Shown: piece after piece, positions 46,154 to 54,126 of the stretch
Layout: every line of letters begins with the position of its first letter
How positions within the stretch are numbered: position 1 is the stretch's first letter
From: Arthrobacter glacialis
GTDB lineage: Bacteria; Actinomycetota; Actinomycetes; Actinomycetales; Micrococcaceae
Assembly (NCBI RefSeq): GCF_002909445.1
Contig: NZ_PPXC01000003.1
Span: 186,001-250,000, forward strand
Length of the DNA stretch: 64,000 nucleotides
Direction of reading: 5' to 3'
Made by a program: the position numbers and the translations under genes
The notes under the pieces: generated by a model
Database searches by the model: none
Seen by the model: the letters and a program-made list of their open reading frames with translations, nothing else
What the model was told of the DNA's origin: nothing

Positions 46154-46290
46154 GTGAACTTATGCGCTGAACCCATGGCGAGTCCTGTGCATAAACACTT
46201 ATGCGCTGGACTCGCGGCGGGTTCTGCGCATAACTTCACAAGAATTTAGATATGCGCACTACCCGGCTCCGGTTCAGCGCATAAGTTCAC
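46154..46290. repeat. Palindromic repeat cluster, family B, three 35-bp units
   Basis: Units at 46160-46194, 46199-46233 and 46250-46284. Each begins (T/A)TATGCGC and ends CATAA, with GAACCC...GAGTCC inside; units 1 and 2 are inverted copies of each other separated by ACAC. The whole cluster is bounded by a perfect 20-bp inverted repeat, GTGAACTTATGCGCTGAACC (46154-46173) and its complement (46271-46290). Two more units occur at 55251-55324. Confidence 0.9.
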
Positions 46291-46379
46291 TAATAGCGCC
46301 GCCAACCCCAACTGCCACGGGTTTATTTGGCATTCAGGCGCCGGAGGGCGTCGTAACGGGCGTTTGGGACAAATCGCGA

Positions 46380-46385
46380 TAGCGT
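46380..46385 (+). promoter_or_regulatory. -10 box TAGCGT of hisN
   Basis: TAGCGT ends seven bases before ATG 46393. This favours 46393 as a leaderless start over the in-frame GTG 46384 and ATG 46387. Confidence 0.5.
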
Positions 46386-46392
46386 GATGTAC

Positions 46393-47208
46393 ATGACGAT
46401 TGAACCCCAGACGTACAACGACGACCTCCGCTTGGCCCATGTATTGGCGGACAGCGTGGATTCGCTGACCATGGCCCGTTTCAAGGCCCTTGATCTGGAG
46501 GTTGAGACCAAGCCGGATCTGACTCCGGTGACGGATGCTGACAAGGCCGCCGAGGAGTCAATCCGCAGCCAGCTGTCCCGGGTACGTCCCCGCGATGCGG
46601 TGTTGGGCGAGGAGTTTGGCAGCACTGGTCACGGAACACGCCGCTGGATCATCGATCCCATTGACGGCACCAAGAACTTTGTGCGCGGAGTTCCTGTCTG
46701 GGCCACCCTGATTGCCCTGGTGGATGAGGGCCGCCCCGTGGTTGGTTTGGTCAGCGCCCCAGCCCTGGGCAAGCGGTGGTGGGCTGCCGAGGGCACCGGC
46801 GCATACATGGGCAAGTCTCTGGCCGCCGCCACCCGCATTCGCGTCTCCAATGTTGCAGAGCTCAAGGACGCCTCACTGTCCTACTCGTCCCTGAGCGGCT
46901 GGGCTGAACGGGGCAACCGTGATGAGTTCATTGCCCTCACCGACGACGTCTGGCGCACCCGTGCGTACGGCGATTTCTGGTCCTACTGCATGGTTGCCGA
47001 GGGCAGCGTGGACATCGCCTGCGAGCCCGAACTAAACCTCTACGACATGGCCGCGCTGGTGCCGATCGTGACCGAGGCTGGCGGCCGATTCACATCTCTG
47101 GAGGGAGCAGACGGCCCCTTCGGCGGCAACGCCTTGGCCACCAACTCCATCCTGCACACGGAAGTCCTGCAGCGTTTGAACCCCAACTGGGACGATCTGC
47201 TGGGCTAA
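46393..47208 (+). CDS. hisN: Histidinol-phosphatase, inositol-monophosphatase fold
   Basis: 271 residues from ATG 46393. Metal-binding motifs of the FIG/IMPase fold are complete: [40 protein letters not shown], and late in the chain [20 protein letters not shown]. The length and the [16 protein letters not shown] versions match actinobacterial HisN, the penultimate step of histidine synthesis. It is a single-gene unit between the repeat cluster and a strong terminator; a different sugar phosphatase role cannot be excluded. Confidence 0.9.
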   Translation: MTIEPQTYNDDLRLAHVLADSVDSLTMARFKALDLEVETKPDLTPVTDADKAAEESIRSQLSRVRPRDAVLGEEFGSTGHGTRRWIIDPIDGTKNFVRGVPVWATLIALVDEGRPVVGLVSAPALGKRWWAAEGTGAYMGKSLAAATRIRVSNVAELKDASLSYSSLSGWAERGNRDEFIALTDDVWRTRAYGDFWSYCMVAEGSVDIACEPELNLYDMAALVPIVTEAGGRFTSLEGADGPFGGNALATNSILHTEVLQRLNPNWDDLLG

Positions 47209-47234
47209 TCCACGGCATTTAGCTCAATCGTATT

Positions 47235-47268
47235 AAGAACGACGGCGGCTTCCGCCGTCGTTCTTTTT
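47235..47268 (+). terminator. Intrinsic terminator of hisN
   Basis: A 14-bp stem AAGAACGACGGCGG (47235-47248) with CCGCCGTCGTTCTT (47252-47265), 3-base loop, then Ts. Confidence 0.95.
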
Positions 47269-47356
47269 GCCCGCCTGCCCCCGGCCCAACGGCGGCGTGC
47301 GTTTCATGACGTAACAAATGCGAGAACTCTATTCTTGGGCTAATCTTTTTGGCATA

Positions 47357-47470
47357 GGTCACGAGTGCCAGCGCTAAACCCCGGTTTGCTGGCCGGCAAC
47401 CCTCCTTTCGCGGCGGGGTGCCCCGGGTGACGACCAGGTCAGGCCGGAGCGGTCATGGCAAGCGCGGACT
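47357..47470 (+). ncRNA. SAM-IV riboswitch
   Basis: The stretch GGTCACGAGTGCCAGCG, then CCCCGG...GCTGGCCGGCAACCCTCC, GCGGGGTGCCCCGGGTGA and a 3' CAAGCGCGG follows the conserved core of the actinobacterial SAM-IV aptamer; GGTCA pairs with TGACGACC to close it. It lies 43 bp upstream of the PLP enzyme gene, so S-adenosylmethionine should turn that gene down. TAATCT at 47341 is the likely -10. Confidence 0.9.
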
Positions 47471-47513
47471 TCTTGGCTCCTTCCAAGGGTCCTTTGTGTC
47501 GAAGGATTTACCC

Positions 47514-48923
47514 ATGAGCTACGCCCTTTTGGAAAAAACATCCCTATCCAAATCTCCCTTGTTGCCGGTGGTGGGCCAGGATTTAAACGCCCCCTTGATC
47601 CACGGCGGACAGGTGCGGTACGCCAACCTTGACTATGCGGCGTCGGCCCCGGCACTTGAGGACGTGGCCGCCCACCTGAACGAGGTTTTGCCGTACTACG
47701 CCAGTGTGCACCGCGGTGCAGGGTTTGCCTCCCAGGTCAGCACGTCCGTGTATGAGAATGCCCGCAAGATTGTGGCCAACTTTGTGGGCGCCCGCCCCGA
47801 TGACACCGTCATCTTCACGCGCCACACAACAGATTCCTTGAACCTCTTGGCCGGGTGCGTGCAAAGCATCCTGACCCAAAAGGGGTTCACCGAGGGCCGC
47901 TCCAACGTTCACGGCGAAGTGCTGTATCTGGATATTGAGCACCACGCCAATCTGCTTCCGTGGCAGGCGCTGCCGCACCGCTCAGTGGTGGCTGCGGATT
48001 CCATCGCAGCGACCCTGGCCCGCGTTGAAACACAGCTGCGGGCCGGCAACGTGCTCCTGTTGGCCGTCACTGGTGCCTCCAATGTGACGGGCGAGGTGCT
48101 GCCCGTCAATGAACTGGCCGCCTTGGCCCACCGCTACGGCGCCCGCATTGTGGTTGACGCGGCCCAACTGGCCCCGCACCGCCGTATCGACTTGAGCGCC
48201 AGCGGAATCGACTACCTGGCGTTCTCCGGCCACAAGCTGTACGCGCCCTTTGGTGCGGGCGTTTTGGTGGGCCGCTCTGATTGGCTGGACACGGGCAAGC
48301 CGCATTTGGCCGGCGGTGGCGCCGTGACAGAAGTGCGACTGGAATCAACCCGCTGGAGTGACGGCCCCGCACGCCACGAAGCCGGCTCCCCCAACGTTTT
48401 GGGCGCCGCCACTCTCGCCAAGGCCGCCGCCACCCTGGCAGCACTCGACGCGCAGGACTGGCACAGCCACGAACAGCAGCTGCGTGAGTATCTGGTGGCG
48501 GGCTTCGCCGCGATTGAGGGCGTCAACGTCCATTCGCTGTTCTCCGACTCCGCAGACTACCCCGAGTGCGGCAGCATCGGCGTGGTGAACTTCTCCATCA
48601 CCGGGTACGACGCCGGATTGGTTGCCGCCTACTTGTCGGCCGAGCATGGCGTGGGCGTGCGTGATGGCAAGTTCTGCGCCCACCCGCTGCTGAACCGTTT
48701 GGGCCTGCCGTCGGGTTCATTGCGTGCCAGCTTTGGTGTGGGTTCCCGGCTTGAGGACGCACAGCGCCTGATCGAGGGTGTCAGTGCCCTGTTGCGTGAC
48801 GGGCTGGGCTGGGATTACGTGGTTGACGCCGGCCGCTGGGTGCCCGCCGATGACAACCGTGCGTACCCGCACTGGGCCCCGAACACGCCCGGAACCGCTG
48901 GCGCAGCCCCCTGCAACACTTAA
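47514..48923 (+). CDS. Class V aminotransferase/cysteine desulfurase-like PLP enzyme
   Basis: 469 residues from ATG 47514 with GAAGGA eight bases before. NifS-like fold: YANLDYAASAPALEDVAAHL, HRGAGFASQVST, FTRHTTDSLNLLAGC, DIEHHANLLPW, VDAAQLAPHRRIDL, and the PLP lysine in YLAFSGHKLYAPFG. About 50 extra residues at the C-terminus, ending Pro/Ala-rich. The family removes sulfur or selenium from cysteine or selenocysteine or cleaves related substrates. Control by a SAM-IV riboswitch ties it to sulfur amino acid supply rather than Fe-S assembly. Exact reaction unknown. Confidence 0.88.
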   Translation: MSYALLEKTSLSKSPLLPVVGQDLNAPLIHGGQVRYANLDYAASAPALEDVAAHLNEVLPYYASVHRGAGFASQVSTSVYENARKIVANFVGARPDDTVIFTRHTTDSLNLLAGCVQSILTQKGFTEGRSNVHGEVLYLDIEHHANLLPWQALPHRSVVAADSIAATLARVETQLRAGNVLLLAVTGASNVTGEVLPVNELAALAHRYGARIVVDAAQLAPHRRIDLSASGIDYLAFSGHKLYAPFGAGVLVGRSDWLDTGKPHLAGGGAVTEVRLESTRWSDGPARHEAGSPNVLGAATLAKAAATLAALDAQDWHSHEQQLREYLVAGFAAIEGVNVHSLFSDSADYPECGSIGVVNFSITGYDAGLVAAYLSAEHGVGVRDGKFCAHPLLNRLGLPSGSLRASFGVGSRLEDAQRLIEGVSALLRDGLGWDYVVDAGRWVPADDNRAYPHWAPNTPGTAGAAPCNT

Positions 48924-48947
48924 ACAACACACCCTCTCCCCCGCGGT

Positions 48948-48977
48948 AAAGTTGAACGGGCAAAACGGCACAACTTT
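48948..48977 (+). other. Leader hairpin before the methyltransferase gene
   Basis: AAAGTTG (48948-48954) pairs with CAACTTT (48971-48977), two bases before the GGGGAG ribosome site; it may affect initiation. Confidence 0.35.
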
Positions 48978-48988
48978 AGGGGAGCACT

Positions 48989-49759
48989 ATGGCAGGGGTA
49001 GGCGGACCGGTCTTCGACGGGGAACGGCGCAAGCACATGGCTGCGGCATTTCTGGAAGGCGGGGAGCACTATCATCAGGTCCGTCCCAGCTACCCCCGCG
49101 ATTCCCTGGACTGGCTAATCGCTGGTTCCCCGCACCCCATCAAGGACGCCCTTGATGTGGGTGCGGGAACGGGAAAGTACACTCAACTCTTGGCCCGGCA
49201 CGGCTGGAATCTGACGGCGGTGGACCCTTCGGCAGACATGCTCACCCAGTTGGCCGCAGAGCTGCCCCGGACCACAACCATTGTGGGCACGGCCGAACAC
49301 CTTGAGCTGCCAGTGAACTCCATGGATCTGGCAGTGGTGGCGCAGGCGTGGCACTGGTGCGATCCCCTCGCCGCCAGTACCGAGATTGCCCGCGTACTTC
49401 GCCCCGGCGGCACCTTGGGCTTGATCTGGAACCAGCTCGACGTCGGCATCCCTTGGGTTCACCGGCTGGCACGCATCATGCATGCCGGTGACGTCCACAA
49501 GGCAGACTTCCACCCCACCATTGGTAAGGAATTCGCCGCTCCGCACGTGCACAACACCCGCTGGAGCCAGTCCTTGACGCCAGAGGCCATCATGGAACTG
49601 GCCAAATCCCGCAGCTACTACCTCAAGGCCTCGGACCCCATCCGCGCCAAGGTCATGGCAAATCTTCAGTGGTACCTGCTTGACCATCTGGGTCACTCTC
49701 CTGATGAAGAGCTCCAGCTGCCTTACGTGGCCCAGACCTGGCGCACGCACAAACTCTGA
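48989..49759 (+). CDS. Class I SAM-dependent methyltransferase
   Basis: 256 residues, ATG after GGGGAG. Methyltransf_11-type core: DALDVGAGTGKYTQLLARHG (motif I), LTAVDPSADMLTQLA, VVGTAEHLELPVNSMDLAVVAQAWHWCD in pieces, and ARVLRPGGTLGLIWNQ (motif for the fourth strand). N-terminal HYHQVRPSYP is typical of this subgroup. Substrate unknown. Placed downstream of the SAM-IV-controlled PLP enzyme, same strand, 65 bp apart, so it could be in the same transcript. Confidence 0.88.
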   Translation: MAGVGGPVFDGERRKHMAAAFLEGGEHYHQVRPSYPRDSLDWLIAGSPHPIKDALDVGAGTGKYTQLLARHGWNLTAVDPSADMLTQLAAELPRTTTIVGTAEHLELPVNSMDLAVVAQAWHWCDPLAASTEIARVLRPGGTLGLIWNQLDVGIPWVHRLARIMHAGDVHKADFHPTIGKEFAAPHVHNTRWSQSLTPEAIMELAKSRSYYLKASDPIRAKVMANLQWYLLDHLGHSPDEELQLPYVAQTWRTHKL

Positions 49760-49768
49760 GCCTAGCGG

Positions 49769-49774
49769 TAGGCT
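49769..49774 (+). promoter_or_regulatory. -10 box TAGGCT of the MntR-type gene
   Basis: TAGGCT ends seven bases before GTG 49782; no proper Shine-Dalgarno is present, so the mRNA is probably leaderless. Confidence 0.5.
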
Positions 49775-49781
49775 GGATTCT

Positions 49782-50543
49782 GTGAAACAAACTGCCACCT
49801 CCTCCAGCATCGAGGACTATGTCAAGGTCATCTATGCCTACACGGAGTGGCAGGACAAACCCATCACCTCCACCGCCTTAGCCACCCGCCTTGGGGTTGC
49901 CAATTCCTCGGTTTCGGAAATGGTCCGCAAACTCAAGGACCAGGGCTTGGTGGACCACCAGCCGTACAGCCCCATCCACCTGACCGCGCGAGGTCTAACT
50001 CTGGCGCTGTCCATGGTGCGCAGGCATCGGCTGCTGGAAACCTACCTTGTCAGCGAGCTTGGCTACACCTGGGATGAGGTGCACGACGAGGCCGAACAGC
50101 TGGAGCATGCCGTGTCCGAGCACTTCATTGAGCGCATGAGTGCCAAGTTGGGCCATCCCACCCGTGACCCGCACGGTGATCCCATCCCGGACCCGGAAGG
50201 CCGGATCATCATGGCCCCCTCGCACCGGCTCGACGAGCTCGACGCCGGCCACAGCGGGCGTGTCAGCCGCATCAGCGATCATGATCCGGAATTGTTGCGG
50301 TACCTGGAGAAGCACGGCATTGGTCTGGATACGGCCTTGATGGTGTTGCGGCTGCTGCCCTTCGGTGCCGGCATTGAGGTGCAAAGGCTCAGTGCCCCGC
50401 ACGACGCCGGACCCTTGGCTCTTGCACACGAGGTTGCGATTTCGCTGTGGCTGACATCGTCGGGGACGCACTCCGACTGCTCAGTACAGGACCTCACCGG
50501 CGGTTCCCTCATGAATCCGCACTCCGGCGCAACAAACAGCTAG
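49782..50543 (+). CDS. mntR: DtxR-family metalloregulator, MntR-like (manganese)
   Basis: 253 residues from GTG 49782. Winged helix: SSIEDYVKVIYAYTEW, then TALATRLGVANSSVSEMVRKLKDQGLV. Metal/dimer domain: RRHRLLETYLV and VHDEAEQLEHAVSEHFIERM. Where iron-sensing DtxR/IdeR has a Cys (DEACRWEH), this has Glu: E105-x2-E108-H109, the MntR arrangement, so Mn is the likelier metal. A C-terminal SH3-like domain follows (HDPELLRYLEKHGIGLDTAL). It should repress metal uptake genes when Mn is plentiful; none are adjacent. Confidence 0.87.
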   Translation: MKQTATSSSIEDYVKVIYAYTEWQDKPITSTALATRLGVANSSVSEMVRKLKDQGLVDHQPYSPIHLTARGLTLALSMVRRHRLLETYLVSELGYTWDEVHDEAEQLEHAVSEHFIERMSAKLGHPTRDPHGDPIPDPEGRIIMAPSHRLDELDAGHSGRVSRISDHDPELLRYLEKHGIGLDTALMVLRLLPFGAGIEVQRLSAPHDAGPLALAHEVAISLWLTSSGTHSDCSVQDLTGGSLMNPHSGATNS

Positions 50544-50551
50544 CGTCTACT

Positions 50552-50581
50552 GACCTGCCCACCAAGGTCCTAGGGCAGGTC
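50552..50581. terminator. Convergent hairpin between mntR and the acyl-CoA synthetase gene
   Basis: GACCTGCCC (50552-50560) pairs with GGGCAGGTC (50573-50581). The right arm lies inside the last codons of the minus-strand gene. No long T-run. Confidence 0.6.
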
Positions 50582-52225
50582 CCTCATGGCTGCACGGGCT
50601 TTGCGCAGCACATAGCGCTGAACCTTGCCGCTGGGAGTTTTGGGAAGTTCGGGCACAAAGTGAATGCGCCGCGGATAGGCGTGGGCGGCAAAGCGGTCTT
50701 TCACCAACTGTTGCAGTTCAGCCACCATGGCGTCGCCAGCGGCGGACGGATCGCGCAGCACCACAAATGCTTCCAGTACTTCGCCGCGGATCTCATCCGG
50801 GGTGCCAACCACCGCGGCTTCCGAGACGCCGGGGTGGTTGACCAAAACAGATTCCACCTCGAAGGGGCCAATGCGGTAGCCGGCCATGATGATCACGTCG
50901 TCGTCGCGCGAGGAGAAGTAAATGAACCCGTCGCTGTCGCGCCGTCCGGAGTCGCCCGTCAGGTACCACGCACCGTCGGGACTGTACCTCAGCGCAGTTT
51001 TCCCGGCGGCATCGACGTAGCCGGCAAACCACATGAAGGGACTTTCCTGCACGTTGACGGCAACCCGGCCGGGTTCGCCGTCGGCGGCCAGTTCGTCCTT
51101 GAGCTCAGCCAGCACATTCACCCTCCAGCCGGGCAGGGAAACACCCATGGAGCCTGACCGCAGGGGTGCCAGGAGGCCGTCGGCCCAAGCATTTCCCGCC
51201 ACCATTCCCAGTTCAGTTTGGCCATAGTGGTCCCGGACTTCCAAGCCAAAAACGTCGCGGCCCCAGGCGATGACGTCGGGGGTCAGCGGCTCGCCGGCAC
51301 TGGATGCGCGGCGCAAGGAGTGTTGTTGCCCGGGGGTGGAGCCGGCGCGCAGCGACCTGTAGATGGTGGGTGCAGCAGCAAAGTTGGTAACGCCGAACTT
51401 CTCCATAACAGTCCACGTTAACGCAGGGTTGAAGCCGGCAGTCAGCAGCAGCGACCGGGTTCCTGTGGCCAGCGGCGCCAGCAACGCAAAGTACAGTCCA
51501 TACGCCCAACCGGGGTCAGCCATGTTCCAAAAGACGTCCTCGACACGGACATCCAGGCCAAATTCCTGGTAGCCCACAAAGGAGGCTACGGCCCGCAGTG
51601 GGATGGGCACGCCTTTGGGTGAGCCGGTGGTGCCTGAGGTGAACAGCTGCACCAGCTGGCCGTCGCCGCCAACGGCAACCGCCCCGCCGTCGTACTCCGC
51701 AGAATTCTCAAGCTGGGCGAAGGCGCCTTTGCCGGCAACCATTTCGGCCAGGGAGACATCGTAGCCATAGGCCTCACCACGGGCCACAATAACCAGGCGG
51801 GAGGCGTCAGTGGGAACGTCGCCCGGGGGTACCAGCTTGCTGCGCTGATCCGCGTCGCAGATGACTATGCGGGCACCACTGGCTTGCAGCCGGAAGTCAA
51901 TGGCATCGTAGGCGAAGGCCGTGAACAAGGGAACGTCCACGGCGCCCAGACGCCAAATGCCCAGCAGGGCTATGACAAGTTCTGCCGATTTTGCCATCAA
52001 GGTGGCCACGTGATCGCCACGGTGCACTCCCAAAGAGCTTAAAGCAGCGGCGAACTGCGTGGACTTCTCCCGCAGCTCGCCGTAACTAATATCAACAAAA
52101 CTTTGGTCGGCGGCAATGACCGTAAAGGCCGTGGCGCTGGCGGGGTGCCGATCGCACAACAGCTCAGCTGCACATGCCCCGGGCACGGCGAAGGTGTCCA
52201 ACAGTTCCTGCACACGTGCCTGCAT
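50570..52225 (-). CDS. AMP-binding acyl-CoA synthetase (acetyl/medium-chain type)
   Basis: 551 residues from ATG 52225, seven bases after AGGAG; the upstream ATG is rejected. ANL superfamily signatures: LVQLFTSGTTGSPKGVPIPL (P-loop-like A3), DVFWNMADPGWAYGLY, GEPLTPDVIAWG, DHYGQTELGM (A5), WYLTGDSGRRDSDGFIYFSSRDDDVI (A7/A8) and the catalytic Lys in PKTPSGKVQRYVLRK (A10). The WNMADPGWAYG and QTELG variants fit the short/medium-chain (ACSM) group. It activates a carboxylic acid to its CoA ester; chain length not determined. Confidence 0.9.
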   Translation of the reverse strand: MQARVQELLDTFAVPGACAAELLCDRHPASATAFTVIAADQSFVDISYGELREKSTQFAAALSSLGVHRGDHVATLMAKSAELVIALLGIWRLGAVDVPLFTAFAYDAIDFRLQASGARIVICDADQRSKLVPPGDVPTDASRLVIVARGEAYGYDVSLAEMVAGKGAFAQLENSAEYDGGAVAVGGDGQLVQLFTSGTTGSPKGVPIPLRAVASFVGYQEFGLDVRVEDVFWNMADPGWAYGLYFALLAPLATGTRSLLLTAGFNPALTWTVMEKFGVTNFAAAPTIYRSLRAGSTPGQQHSLRRASSAGEPLTPDVIAWGRDVFGLEVRDHYGQTELGMVAGNAWADGLLAPLRSGSMGVSLPGWRVNVLAELKDELAADGEPGRVAVNVQESPFMWFAGYVDAAGKTALRYSPDGAWYLTGDSGRRDSDGFIYFSSRDDDVIIMAGYRIGPFEVESVLVNHPGVSEAAVVGTPDEIRGEVLEAFVVLRDPSAAGDAMVAELQQLVKDRFAAHAYPRRIHFVPELPKTPSGKVQRYVLRKARAAMRDLP

Positions 52226-52318
52226 GATCCGCTCCTGAGTCGTGTTGCGCGCAACCCTTGTTGCTCCCAACCCTTGTTGCACACAACGCTGTTGCGCGCT
52301 GTGTTTCGGCGGGGCTGT

Positions 52319-52618
52319 TTAGCCTTCGCAGTCCTTGCAGAACAGCAGGCCATTCTTTTCACGCGCTACCTGGCTGCGGTGGCGGACCAGGAAGCAGGAG
52401 GAGCATGTGAATTCGTCGTCCTGTGCCGGAATGACCTGAACTACCAATTCCTCGTTGGAGAGGTCAGCTCCGGGCAGATCCATGCCCTCGGCCGTGTCTG
52501 AATCTTCGACGTCAATATGAGCCGTCTGAGCACCGCCACGCTGAACCTGGAGCGCCTGAAGCGACTCTGTCTCGTGGTCTTCGTCCTTGTTGCGGGGTGC
52601 GTCGTAATCCGTTGCCAT
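52319..52618 (-). CDS. DUF4193 family protein
   Basis: 99 residues, acidic. The C-terminal CSSCFLVRHRSQ and CKDCEG pairs form the four-Cys zinc-ribbon-like end of DUF4193, a family widespread in actinobacteria and of unknown function. The N-terminus (MATDYDAPRNKDED) is also typical. It is 93 bp upstream of the acyl-CoA synthetase gene on the same strand. Confidence 0.9.
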   Translation of the reverse strand: MATDYDAPRNKDEDHETESLQALQVQRGGAQTAHIDVEDSDTAEGMDLPGADLSNEELVVQVIPAQDDEFTCSSCFLVRHRSQVAREKNGLLFCKDCEG

Positions 52619-52943
52619 GCGGTTTTCAAACTCCTGAGGTGTTCGTGGTTTCGGCTGGGTGTTTCAGCGCCTCATCATAGCCCCTGAAAGCTGGAATTGC
52701 GCCCTTAATTGCCCACTGTTTTCCCACAGCATAGAGTACGGGAGGCAATTTTGCTCTCTTCAAGCCGAAACTACGCACTCTTTGACGGGCAACAGTGGCG
52801 TCCTGTGAGCATTCTCACCAACGAAGGCGGCGGTTTTGACGACCGGACTGGAGCCTGCGAACAAGCCCACAACGCCGAGCCAGCCGGGCTGCAGGCGGGG
52901 TTGAATCGCCAGCAGCCCGGCTGCGCCTTATCCTTAAGAGAAC
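52619..52943. other. 325-bp divergent intergenic region with a hairpin
   Basis: No convincing gene. A perfect 12-bp inverted repeat, CAGCCGGGCTGC (52881-52892) and GCAGCCCGGCTG (52912-52923), lies 20 bp before the next start codon. It would form a strong leader hairpin or stop transcription coming from the left. TATCCT at 52929-52934 is a possible -10. Confidence 0.45.
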
Positions 52944-53339
52944 ATGGCAAACAACTATTCCTCACACTCTTCCCTGAATCGCCGCCAGGTGGCCCAGGCA
53001 TTGAACATTCCGCCGGAAATGGCTGCACGGAACGGCATTCCTTCACGAATGAGCGCGGCCGACGTAGCCTCGATGGATACAAACCCTCCGGCGTGGCTCG
53101 CACAATCCCGGGCCAATGCCACGGGCAAACGCCCCGTTTGGGTTGATTTGCGGTGTTATCTCTGCGACTTCCTTGAGGTGGCGCGGCCCAAAAAGTGGTG
53201 GCCAGATTTCACCTACGTCATCTGCGATTTTCACGACGACTCCGAGCTGCCCGCACCAGGTGCCGGCATGCGCCGCAGCGAATACGACGGCGTGGGCAGC
53301 CGCTTCCGTGGCATCGTGGACACGCAAGACCCGCAATAA
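52944..53339 (+). CDS. Conserved-looking hypothetical protein, 131 residues
   Basis: The N-terminal half (RRQVAQALNIPPEMAARNGIP, then MSAADVASMDTNPPAWL) faintly resembles the DUF5997 pattern of small actinobacterial proteins. The second half, with VDLRCYLCDFLEVARPKKWW, is Trp/Cys/Asp-rich and I do not recognise it. No signal peptide or membrane segment. A weak AAGAGA stands before the ATG. Codon composition matches the surroundings, so it is probably a real gene. The family assignment is a guess. Confidence 0.6.
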   Translation: MANNYSSHSSLNRRQVAQALNIPPEMAARNGIPSRMSAADVASMDTNPPAWLAQSRANATGKRPVWVDLRCYLCDFLEVARPKKWWPDFTYVICDFHDDSELPAPGAGMRRSEYDGVGSRFRGIVDTQDPQ

Positions 53340-53391
53340 CTTGGTCCTCATGTGAAACTGGCTCTAGATTGGGGCCAGGGGGAATGAAAAA

Positions 53392-54126
53392 ATGACTGTT
53401 GCAGCAAAGAATTTCCAAATGTGGCTCAGCCATGTTGCCGGCTCCACAAGTCAGGCGGCTGTGTGCCGCGCAGCTGGCATAAAGCGCTCCACGCTGGCAC
53501 AGCAGCTGGTTCGCGGGCGAGTCTCACTGGCCACCATTGCAGCTGTCAGCCGCTCCCTGGACCTGCCGGTGGTGGCCTCGTTGTCCGTCTTCCCGGACCT
53601 CGAAGACTTGGTCTCCGGTATCAAGGCGCCTACTACTGCGGAACTGCTCAGCCAGATTTCCGACGCCGACCTACTGCAGGAAATTCTCAATCGCAATGTA
53701 GCGGCTGAGACAGGGAACGATCCCATACCGGTGGAGCTTTCCCCCATCCCCCATCGATCTTCGGTGCGGGCATGGCTGGACGCCATCGATCCAACAGACT
53801 TGAGGCAAAAAGTTGCTAGGAACGCAGCCATGGCACCGCAGAATTTGTCAGCTCAGATCAGCGCCAACAGGTTGAGCGCCGAGTTGGCCATCGACAGCGC
53901 CCGGATAGCCGGTGTGGGCCTGACCAACGGCCTGGTGGCCACCGGCTTCTTGTCCCCAGCCGAGGCCGGCTGGGCTGCTGGCGCCTGCGCCTCCGCGCTA
54001 AGGGGAACAGCCAACAGTGTCCTGGCTTCATTGGCAGCGGAACGATTGGAAGCACTGAGCCGAGTCTTGCGCCGCTCGGAAGATGACACGGCTGCCGCAC
54101 GCAACGTTTGGGAGTACTTGGGATGA
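53392..54126 (+). CDS. HTH-domain protein of unknown function
   Basis: 244 residues, ATG 53392 after AGGGGGAATG. Residues ~12-60 read as a Cro/CI-like helix-turn-helix (STSQAAVCRAAGIKRSTLAQQL, then VSLATIAAVSRSLDL). The rest is Ala/Leu-rich and probably helical, with no recognised domain. Its stop overlaps the next gene by ATGA, so the two are made together with a seven-helix membrane protein. This pairing recalls XRE-type genes beside MAB_1171c-like membrane proteins in actinobacteria, but I cannot confirm it. Confidence 0.65.
   Translation: MTVAAKNFQMWLSHVAGSTSQAAVCRAAGIKRSTLAQQLVRGRVSLATIAAVSRSLDLPVVASLSVFPDLEDLVSGIKAPTTAELLSQISDADLLQEILNRNVAAETGNDPIPVELSPIPHRSSVRAWLDAIDPTDLRQKVARNAAMAPQNLSAQISANRLSAELAIDSARIAGVGLTNGLVATGFLSPAEAGWAAGACASALRGTANSVLASLAAERLEALSRVLRRSEDDTAAARNVWEYLG

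Noticed and set aside
46154-46290. Family B units as a CRISPR array
   Set aside because: The units are 35 bp like CRISPR repeats, but the spacers are the fixed 4-base ACAC or short joins, unit orientation alternates, and no cas genes are present.
49680-49781. Upstream extension of the MntR-type gene to 49680
   Set aside because: It would overlap the methyltransferase gene by 80 bp and adds no conserved residues; GTG 49782 directly precedes the family's N-terminal helix.
52709-53146. Plus-strand frame of 145 codons before the hypothetical gene at 52944
   Set aside because: It overlaps the better-supported frame starting at 52944, crosses the 12-bp hairpin, and its sequence has no conserved pattern.
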